From: Candidatus Galligastranaerophilus gallistercoris
GTDB taxonomy: Bacteria > Cyanobacteriota > Vampirovibrionia > Gastranaerophilales > Gastranaerophilaceae
DNA: 10,133 bases
Direction of reading: 5' to 3'
Assembly: GCA_018710795.1 (NCBI GenBank)
Contig: DVJH01000069.1
Span: 1 to 10,133 of the forward strand
Shown: positions 6,065-10,133 of the stretch, one piece after another
How positions within the stretch are numbered: position 1 is the first letter of the stretch
Layout of the letters: each line of letters starts with the position of its first letter
Notes under the pieces: model-generated
Database searches by the model: none
Told to the model about the DNA's origin: nothing
The model's input: the letters and a program-made list of their open reading frames with translations, nothing else
Position numbers and translations under genes: made by a program

Positions 6065-7756
6065 ATGATGATTAGAGATTTTTTTGTAAACAGCGTTAAG
6101 GACGCCTTAAAAAAGGCGGTTAATGATAAAAAATTAAACATACCCGAGGATGTTGAAATTAATTTTATGTGCGAAATTCCAAAAAATACGGAATTCGGGG
6201 ATTATGCGGTTAATGTTTCAATGTTATCAAAATATGCCAAAATGGCGCCGCCTTTAATTGCAAATATAATAAAAGATTATATTGCAGCGGATGATTTTGA
6301 AGTTAACGTAATAAACGGTTTTATAAACTTTAAACTTAATGAAAAATTTTTAATTAAAATTTTGGATGAGGTGCTTAATAAAAAAGAAAATTTTGCAAAA
6401 ATTGACCTCGGCAAAGGAAAAAAGGTTAATATCGAATACGTGAGCGCAAACCCCACCGGGCCTTTTCATATAGGACACGGCAGATGGGCGGCAATCGGGT
6501 CTGCTTTGGCAGAGATTATGAAATATACAGGGTATAATGTCTTTCAGGAATTTTATATAAATGACGCCGGTGCCCAGATTCAAAGACTTGCAAAATCTTT
6601 AGAAAACAGAGTTAAAGAACAAAAGGGCGAAGTTGTCGAGTGGGACGATGATTTATATAAAGGAGATTATTTAATTCCTGTTGCAAAAAAATATATTTCG
6701 GATAACAGAGGGCAGAGTTATGCGGATTTTGCAAAAGAAGAAATGCTTAATTTGCAAAAGGATTTATTGAAAAAATTCAGAACCGATTTTGATTTATTTT
6801 TCTCCGAAACCTCGCTTTATAAAGATAATGAGGTTGATTCCTGCGTTAAACAATTAAAGGAATCGGGGAAATTATACGAAAAAGACGGCGCCGTATGGTT
6901 CAGGTCAACCGATTATACGGATTCTCAAGACAGAGTTTTAAGAAAATCAGACGGAACAAATACATATCTGACTGCTGATATTGCATATCATAAAAACAAA
7001 TTAGACAGAGGGTTTGACCTTTTAATCAATATCTGGGGCGCGGACCATCACGGATATATTCCGAGAATGAAAGCGGCAATTGACGCTTTAGGATATGACA
7101 GCAATAAACTTGAAGTTTTGCTCGGGCAATTGGTTAATATAATCGAAAACGGCGAAGCTGTCAGAATGGGCAAAAGAAAGAAAATGGTAACTTTAGGAGA
7201 GCTTGTTGATGAAGTCGGCGTTGATGCAACAAGATATTGGATGCTGATGAGATCAATTGATACAACTCTTGATTTTGATGTCGAGCTTGCGAAAACAAAA
7301 AGCGATCAAAACCCCGTTTTTTATGTTCAATATGCCCATGCAAGATGCTGCTCCATTTTAAGAAAAGCGGTTGAAGAAAAAATCGATATAGAAACAAAAG
7401 AAAAGCATGACCCGTATTTTACCGCGGAAGAATTGAGCAAACTTTTAGAAGAACATAAAATTTCAAGGCTTTATGATAATGATAAAAAGGCTGATGATTC
7501 GACAAAGGCGATTATTTTAAAACTGGAAGAATTTAAAAGCACGATTGAAGCCGCTTCAAGATTGAGAGCGCCTTACATGCTCTGTAAATATGCACAGGAA
7601 TTGGCGCAGGAGATGCATCATTTTTATAATTTTACAAGAGTTTTATCGGATGATGTCGAAATGACAAAAGTGAGATTGCTAATTGTATACGGCGTTAAGA
7701 TTATATTAAAAGAGGTTCTCAATTTAATCAGGGTTGAGGCGCCCGAGAAGATGTAG
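6065..7756 (+). CDS. argS: Arginyl-tRNA synthetase
   Basis: This class I aminoacyl-tRNA synthetase (563 aa) charges tRNA-Arg with arginine. An N-terminal additional domain (Add-1, about residues 1-110) contains EFGDYAVN at 43-50. The Rossmann core begins with IEYVSANPTGPFHIGHGR (123-140), which holds the HIGH motif at 135-138. ADIAYHKNK and WGADHHGYIPRM (about 304-335) are typical ArgRS segments. The KMSK-like loop reads MGKRKK (368-373), with Gly in place of the usual Ser. NPVFYVQYAHAR at 416-427 starts the anticodon-binding helical domain. The protein ends in RVEAPEKM, like the usual C-terminus. I chose the ATG at 6065; the ATG at 6068 is equally possible. A TTG at 6044 would extend the protein by seven residues, but it overlaps the promoter and lacks a ribosome binding site. 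Length is normal. Confidence 0.96.
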   Translation: MMIRDFFVNSVKDALKKAVNDKKLNIPEDVEINFMCEIPKNTEFGDYAVNVSMLSKYAKMAPPLIANIIKDYIAADDFEVNVINGFINFKLNEKFLIKILDEVLNKKENFAKIDLGKGKKVNIEYVSANPTGPFHIGHGRWAAIGSALAEIMKYTGYNVFQEFYINDAGAQIQRLAKSLENRVKEQKGEVVEWDDDLYKGDYLIPVAKKYISDNRGQSYADFAKEEMLNLQKDLLKKFRTDFDLFFSETSLYKDNEVDSCVKQLKESGKLYEKDGAVWFRSTDYTDSQDRVLRKSDGTNTYLTADIAYHKNKLDRGFDLLINIWGADHHGYIPRMKAAIDALGYDSNKLEVLLGQLVNIIENGEAVRMGKRKKMVTLGELVDEVGVDATRYWMLMRSIDTTLDFDVELAKTKSDQNPVFYVQYAHARCCSILRKAVEEKIDIETKEKHDPYFTAEELSKLLEEHKISRLYDNDKKADDSTKAIILKLEEFKSTIEAASRLRAPYMLCKYAQELAQEMHHFYNFTRVLSDDVEMTKVRLLIVYGVKIILKEVLNLIRVEAPEKM

Positions 7757-7760
7757 GGCG

Positions 7761-7790
7761 AATTTTAAAAATCGGTTGATTTTAAAATTT
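7761..7790 (+). terminator. Possible weak terminator after argS
   Basis: AATTTTAAA and ATC (7761-7773, one bulged A) pair with GAT and TTTAAAATT (7778-7789) around a GGTT loop. The stem is almost all A-T and ends in TTT only, so termination would be weak. It starts 4 nt after the stop codon. Confidence 0.35.
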
Positions 7791-7847
7791 GTCTATGGTA
7801 ATTTAACTATCGGTCGGTGTTTGAACCGGCTATCCGAAACAATAAAC

Positions 7848-7887
7848 ATGATAATTTAATAGATGTTTAAGGGCTATTAGCTCAGGT
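7848..7887 (+). repeat. Upstream copy of a 40-bp direct repeat (tRNA-Ile leader plus first 17 nt)
   Basis: Identical over 40 of 40 bases to 8019-8058. It contains the -10-like GATAAT, the leader, and the tRNA-Ile 5' end through GGGCTATTAGCTCAGGT, then breaks off in the D-loop. What follows (7888-8018) does not resemble the remainder of a tRNA, so this is a tRNA fragment, not a gene. Because it carries the promoter-like box, it could start a transcript that runs through the insert into the real tRNA. Confidence 0.9.
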
Positions 7888-8018
7888 AGGACTCCGTTAG
7901 ACAAGCTGCCTGCGGCAGGTTGGAAAATGGAGCAGGCGAATTGAAAGCGAAGCTTGAGTGAGCCGTATATCAAAAATTTGCGCTCGGTAGGGGCTCAAGT
8001 TGAACAAAAACCGAGTTT
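7888..8018. other. 131-bp G+C-richer insert between the two tRNA 5' repeats
   Basis: The segment is visibly richer in G+C than its surroundings and has no credible protein. The longest open minus-strand frame is about 40 codons and lacks a ribosome binding site and any family resemblance. It can fold: CAAgCTGCC pairs with GGCAGgTTG around TGC (7902-7922, one G-G mismatch), and CTCGGT (7983-7988) pairs with ACCGAG (8010-8015) around a 21-nt loop. CTTGAG (7953-7958 region) is complementary to CTCAAG near 7994-7999. It may be a small RNA, a non-autonomous mobile element, or the residue of an excised element. None of these is proven. Confidence 0.45.
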
Positions 8019-8026
8019 ATGATAAT
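8000..8026 (+). promoter_or_regulatory. Likely tRNA-Ile promoter
   Basis: TTGAAC at 8000-8005 and the AT-rich GATAAT/TAATTT at 8021-8028 give a 15-17-bp spacer. Transcription would begin about 8 nt before the mature 5' end at 8042. The -10 lies inside the 40-bp repeat, while the -35 lies in the 131-bp insert. If the insert is foreign, it supplied the present -35. Confidence 0.35.
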
Positions 8027-8058
8027 TTAATAGATGTTTAAGGGCTATTAGCTCAGGT
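8019..8058 (+). repeat. Downstream copy of the 40-bp direct repeat (5' part of the real tRNA-Ile)
   Basis: Exact copy of 7848-7887 at an offset of 171 bp. It covers 23 bp of leader and nucleotides 1-17 of tRNA-Ile. The last base before and the first base after the repeat differ between copies, which fixes its borders. Confidence 0.9.
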
Positions 8059-8115
8059 GGCTAGAGCGCACCCCTGATAAGGGTGAGGTCCTTGGTTCGA
8101 GTCCAAGATGGCCCA
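8042..8115 (+). tRNA. tRNA-Ile (anticodon GAU)
   Basis: All four arms pair. The acceptor is GGGCTAT/ATGGCCC with one T-G wobble, and the D arm is GCTC/GAGC. The anticodon stem is CACCC/GGGTG around CTGATAA, with anticodon GAT. The variable loop is five nt (AGGTC), and the T arm is CTTGG/CCAAG around TTCGAGT. The discriminator is A at 8115. CCA is not encoded (AATAAA follows), so a CCA-adding enzyme is required. The total of 74 nt is standard. A strong terminator begins 4 nt downstream, so it is probably transcribed alone and not in an rRNA operon. Confidence 0.97.
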
Positions 8116-8210
8116 AATAAAAAAGACAAGATAAATTCTTGTCTTTTTTATTATGTAAATTCAAAACAGGACCTCACCCTTTCTGGTGAGATATTTGCGA
8201 TACCGCATAA
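8100..8210 (+). repeat. First copy of a 111-bp direct repeat (tRNA 3' end, terminator and spacer)
   Basis: Matches 8235-8345 with six substitutions and no gaps (about 95% identity). It begins with the last 16 nt of tRNA-Ile, covers the terminator and ends at GCATAA. Within it CTCACC (8173-8178) and GGTGAG (8185-8190) form a second small hairpin. In the second copy the hairpin keeps pairing through a wobble (CTTACC/GGTGAG), consistent with preserved structure but weak evidence on its own. Confidence 0.9.
8119..8149 (+). terminator. Rho-independent terminator of tRNA-Ile
   Basis: Perfect 13-bp stem AAAAAAGACAAGA / TCTTGTCTTTTTT with loop TAAAT, ending in a run of six T. It is suited to act on either strand. 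It begins 4 nt after the tRNA. Confidence 0.9.
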
Positions 8211-8250
8211 GGGGTAAAACCCCTTAGGGTTCAAAGTCCAAGATGGCCCA
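8207..8250 (+). pseudogene. Degenerate 3' half of a second tRNA-Ile
   Basis: ATAAGGGG at 8207 corresponds to the anticodon-loop end and 3' stem of the intact tRNA at 8077-8083. After a divergent stretch, GGTTCAAAGTCCAAGATGGCCCA (positions 8228-8250) matches the T-loop, T-stem and acceptor 3' strand. About five extra bases and several substitutions destroy the T and anticodon arms, and no 5' half precedes it. TAAGGGG/CCCCTTA (8208-8226) forms a new hairpin inside it. It is a tRNA tail left by duplication. Confidence 0.6.
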
Positions 8251-8345
8251 AATAAAAAAGACAAGATAAAATCTTGTCTTTTTTATTATATAAATTCAAA
8301 ACAGTACCTTACCCTTTTTGGTGAGATAATTGCGATACCGCATAA
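8235..8345 (+). repeat. Second copy of the 111-bp direct repeat
   Basis: Gapless match to 8100-8210 at an offset of 135 bp, with six substitutions. After it, ATAAAAGGGATTA again resembles the ATAAGGGGTAAAA that follows the first copy, so a third unit may have begun here before the array was interrupted. Confidence 0.9.
8254..8284 (+). terminator. Duplicated terminator hairpin
   Basis: Same 13-bp stem as the tRNA terminator with loop TAAAA in place of TAAAT. It has no intact gene of its own and may act as a back-up to the first terminator. On the other strand it could end transcripts from the right. Confidence 0.85.
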
Positions 8346-8358
8346 AAGGGATTAAAAG

Positions 8359-8503
8359 TTATTTTTCATAAGGCAGGTATTTTAAAACAACATGGGTCAT
8401 TCCGTCTGCTTCTTTTTTGTCGATAACTTTATATTTTGCCCCCCTCGGCATAACGGCTTCACGCAAATGAAGCGGATTTTTTGAAAATTTTTAAGTTTGC
8501 CAT
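8359..8503 (-). pseudogene. Decayed gene remnant with ADP-ribosyltransferase-like C-terminus
   Basis: The minus strand has AAAGGGG (8520-8514), a 10-nt gap, then ATG at 8503-8501 opening MANLKIFKK before a stop at 8461-8459. In another frame, 8490-8359 reads NPLHLREAVMPRGAKYKVI, continues for about 25 residues and ends at TAA. The E-x-x-x-PRG-x-KYKV pattern resembles the C-terminal strand of the ADP-ribosyltransferase fold (family memory, not a search). Removing one A from the A6 run near 8477-8482 joins both parts into a 47-residue frame. I infer an internally deleted, frameshifted toxin- or phage-type gene. A true 47-aa gene with a sequencing error, or translation with +1 frameshifting, is the alternative. 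Confidence 0.4.
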
Positions 8504-8546
8504 AAAATATCTGCCCCTTTATTTTAAAAAATGAGCAATAAAATGT

Positions 8547-8552
8547 TATAAT
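8547..8552 (+). promoter_or_regulatory. Extended -10 promoter of the flavin reductase/rubredoxin gene
   Basis: TATAAT at 8547-8552 is preceded by TG one base upstream (8544-8545), the extended -10 arrangement that tolerates a poor -35. The -35 region (TTAAAA) is indeed poor. The leader is about 17 nt and holds GGAG at 8563-8566. Confidence 0.6.
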
Positions 8553-8576
8553 ATTTTTATTCGGAGACAAATCGGT

Positions 8577-9218
8577 ATGCTAAATAAAAATGTTTTATGG
8601 GATTTTACGTACGGCGTTTATGTCGTTTCATCATTCGACGGGGATAAACCCACGGGCTGCATTGCAAATTCGGTTGCTCAGGTAACCAATACAAAAATTA
8701 TGGTAAGTATTAACCATTCAAATCATACAAATTCGGTTATTAAAAAAGACGGATATTTTTCGGTTTCAATATTATCCGAAAAATCCGATCCGAACATAAT
8801 TTCCGTTTTCGGTTTTACAAGCGGGGCAGACACGGATAAATTTCAAAAAATAAAGTATGAAACAAAAAATAATCTGCCTGTTGTTTATGATTCAATCGGT
8901 TATATTATCTTAAAAACAACCGATGTTATAGAGCTTGATACCCACAGCGTTTTTATAGGCGAAATTATGGACGGGGACATTTTGCGTGACGGCGTTCCCA
9001 TGACATATAAGTATTATCATGACGTAATTAAAGGCCGTGCACCGAAAAGCGCCCCCACATATATTGAAGAAGAAGTTAAGCCGCAGACGGGTGTTCAATA
9101 CAGGTGCAAAATATGCGGGTATATCTATAACGGAGATATCACCAAAGAGCCGCCAAATTATGTCTGCCCCGTATGCAAACAGCCAAAAAGCGTGTTTGAA
9201 AGGATTATAGCCGTTTAA
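8577..9218 (+). CDS. Flavin reductase-like / rubredoxin fusion (high-molecular-weight rubredoxin type)
   Basis: This 213-residue protein carries an N-terminal flavin-reductase-like domain (about 1-155), recognised by YGVYVVSS, the GCIANS stretch at 27-32, VSINHSNHTNSVI and FSVSILSE. A C-terminal rubredoxin domain follows with Cys177/Cys180 (YRCKICGYIY) and Cys197/Cys200 (YVCPVCK), which bind one Fe. The 16 residues between the cysteine pairs are fewer than in classic rubredoxin, as in rubrerythrin- and Hrb-type domains. Family knowledge: Hrb of Moorella takes electrons from NADH via FMN and passes them to the flavodiiron protein FprA for NO or O2 reduction. That role is an inference here, since no fprA is in the window. 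The start is supported by GGAG with 10-nt spacing. The stop codon overlaps that of the convergent protease gene. Confidence 0.92.
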   Translation: MLNKNVLWDFTYGVYVVSSFDGDKPTGCIANSVAQVTNTKIMVSINHSNHTNSVIKKDGYFSVSILSEKSDPNIISVFGFTSGADTDKFQKIKYETKNNLPVVYDSIGYIILKTTDVIELDTHSVFIGEIMDGDILRDGVPMTYKYYHDVIKGRAPKSAPTYIEEEVKPQTGVQYRCKICGYIYNGDITKEPPNYVCPVCKQPKSVFERIIAV

Positions 9219-10042
9219 GCGTAATTTTCTTCAAGCCAATTGCTTTCTTCTTTAAGCTCGTTATCTGCAAGAGAAAAATCATAGCTTCCGAAATTATCCT
9301 TTAATTCTTCAATTGAGACATTTATTTCTTTTGTCGTATCCCACGGGTTTACCAGCGTCATATATTGTCCGTTTATTTCTTTGACGGCATACGCATGGTC
9401 ATCTTCCAGACTGCCGAATCCTTCGTCAACGCCTAAAACCGCAGAACAATCATCCTGATATTGATTATAATAATTAAGAAGGTTTGCCATTTCTTCTTCA
9501 TCATCGCCGTATGCATACCCCGTCATATTATCGGTAAACAATTCATAAAGATAATATGCGCTTCCGCCGGTGATTCCGTCTAATGTTTCAATCGGAACTT
9601 CGCCTTCACTGACAAGTTTTTCAAGCGCAAGTTCAATTAAAAGCATATCGTCATCGCCCGTTGAATAACTGCTGTTTGTTATTCCCAAACCGTTCATTAA
9701 TGTGCTTTTGTTGTTGCGCTCCAACTCTTCTTTTGTTACGGTATATTCTTTGTCGATTCCTTTAAAATATACACTGTAGCTGCCGTCAGGGTTTTGACCG
9801 ATTGCATCTTTTATAAGTTCTTTTCCTTTATCATCATAAGAAAGGGACAGTATGCCCGAAATCAGCCAGCAATCACCTTTTTGTCCCTGAAAAACTTCTT
9901 CGTCGATTTGTCCGTTTACGCCTTTATTTTCATCGTCAAAAAGCCCGTATACGGTTTCAGAGTATCCGGCTTTTGCTTTTCTTATATTTTCGTCTCCGAG
10001 AATTCTCGGGTTTATTTGATTGATGCCGTTTATTGCATCCAT
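9215..10042 (-). CDS. Calpain-like (family C2) cysteine protease
   Basis: This 275-residue protein shows the calpain catalytic core: Gln52 (oxyanion) and Cys58 in FQGQKGDCWLISG, His216 in LEDDHAYAVKEI, and Asn232 followed by Pro-Trp in VNPWDTTKEI. Family calpains read QGxLGDCW, HAYxV and NPWG, so the triad is complete. There is no EF-hand, C2 or signal sequence. The N-terminus is short, starting MDAINGINQINP. The protein is very acidic (DDEEE at 180-184), which may bind calcium or only reflect composition. Cytoplasmic calpain-like proteins are scattered in bacteria and mostly unstudied; a secreted or effector role cannot be read from this sequence. The ATG (10042-10040) has AAGGG 7 nt upstream (10054-10050) and a -10 TATACT at 10073-10068. 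Confidence 0.85.
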   Translation of the reverse strand: MDAINGINQINPRILGDENIRKAKAGYSETVYGLFDDENKGVNGQIDEEVFQGQKGDCWLISGILSLSYDDKGKELIKDAIGQNPDGSYSVYFKGIDKEYTVTKEELERNNKSTLMNGLGITNSSYSTGDDDMLLIELALEKLVSEGEVPIETLDGITGGSAYYLYELFTDNMTGYAYGDDEEEMANLLNYYNQYQDDCSAVLGVDEGFGSLEDDHAYAVKEINGQYMTLVNPWDTTKEINVSIEELKDNFGSYDFSLADNELKEESNWLEENYA

Positions 10043-10067
10043 ACTTTTTCCCTTATAAACTCCTATA

Positions 10068-10073
10068 AGTATA
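10068..10073 (-). promoter_or_regulatory. -10 element of the calpain-like gene
   Basis: TATACT on the minus strand (10073-10068) gives a leader of about 20 nt containing AAGGG. The -35 position is a T-run; a TTGGCA at 10103-10098 is too far (24-bp spacer). The remaining bases to the right edge are AT-rich and contain TTGTAAAC and TTGTTAC words. Confidence 0.4.
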
Positions 10074-10133
10074 TAAAGGTTTATTTATTAAAAAAATTGC
10101 CAAAAACCTAAAATTTGTAAACTGTATTGTTAC

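Noticed and set aside
7809..7832. TCGGT-GTTTGAA-CCGGC looks like a tRNA T-arm
   Set aside because: The arms are out of register (only CGGT/ACCG pairs), and no acceptor, D or anticodon arm surrounds it on either strand.
7888..8018. Minus-strand frame of about 40 codons in the tRNA-flanked insert
   Set aside because: It has no start with a ribosome binding site, its composition is unlike neighbouring genes (Arg/Leu/Ser-rich), and it would run into the tRNA fragment. It is better read as non-coding structured DNA.
7848..8345. CRISPR array or similar short-repeat array
   Set aside because: Repeats are 40 and 111 bp, only two copies each, of different sequence, and contain tRNA parts and terminators; there are no spacers of regular length.

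Overview
The window is a low-G+C bacterial chromosome segment with short intergenic gaps. Its recognisable genes are Mini-RNase III (cut by the left edge), a nifU-nifS iron-sulphur assembly operon, arginyl-tRNA synthetase, tRNA-Ile(GAU), a flavin-reductase/rubredoxin fusion and a calpain-like cysteine protease. Rubredoxin plus NIF-type Fe-S assembly suggests an anaerobe. The lineage is not settled by sequence alone. The AT-rich codon use, NifUS, the cyanobacterial/Firmicutes-like ArgRS and the many lineage-specific Asn-rich proteins would fit a gut Vampirovibrionia/Gastranaerophilales ('Melainabacteria') genome or a clostridial one. This is an impression from familiarity, not a search result.

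Layout. 1-122 (-): start of Mini-RNase III. 252-1670 (+): a 472-aa protein of unknown function with a long glycine-zipper segment and an Asn/Thr/Ser-rich tail, followed by a hairpin terminator. 1739-1963 (-): a small unknown protein. 2187-2855 (+): an unknown basic protein that converges on nifS with one base between the stop codons. 2857-4862 (-): nifU then nifS, five bases apart, with a promoter and a 13-bp palindrome in the 68-bp gap they share with the divergent unknown gene at 4934-5668 (+). 5670-5888 (-): a small protein with a good ribosome binding site and a good sigma70-type promoter, divergent from argS at 6065-7756 (+), with a perfect 9-bp-arm palindrome between them.

7757-8576 is the one long non-coding stretch and the most unusual part. 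It holds an intact tRNA-Ile(GAU). The 5' flank and first 17 nt of the tRNA are duplicated 171 bp upstream, around a G+C-richer structured insert of 131 bp. The tRNA 3' end plus its terminator is duplicated 135 bp downstream. After that comes a decayed minus-strand gene remnant whose C-terminus resembles an ADP-ribosyltransferase tail. This looks like a scar of repeated recombination or integration at the tRNA gene.

8577-9218 (+) encodes a Hrb-like flavin reductase/rubredoxin fusion. Its stop codon overlaps that of the convergent calpain-like protease gene (9215-10042, -).

Genes working together: nifU and nifS supply Fe-S clusters as scaffold and sulphur donor. The rubredoxin domain downstream binds a single iron and does not need that pathway. 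No nitrogenase genes are present, so NifUS is most likely the general assembly system here. I found no CRISPR array, insertion sequence or complete mobile element, and no clearly defined new multi-gene system. The best candidates for something undescribed are the tRNA-Ile repeat locus, the glycine-zipper protein and the calpain-like protease.
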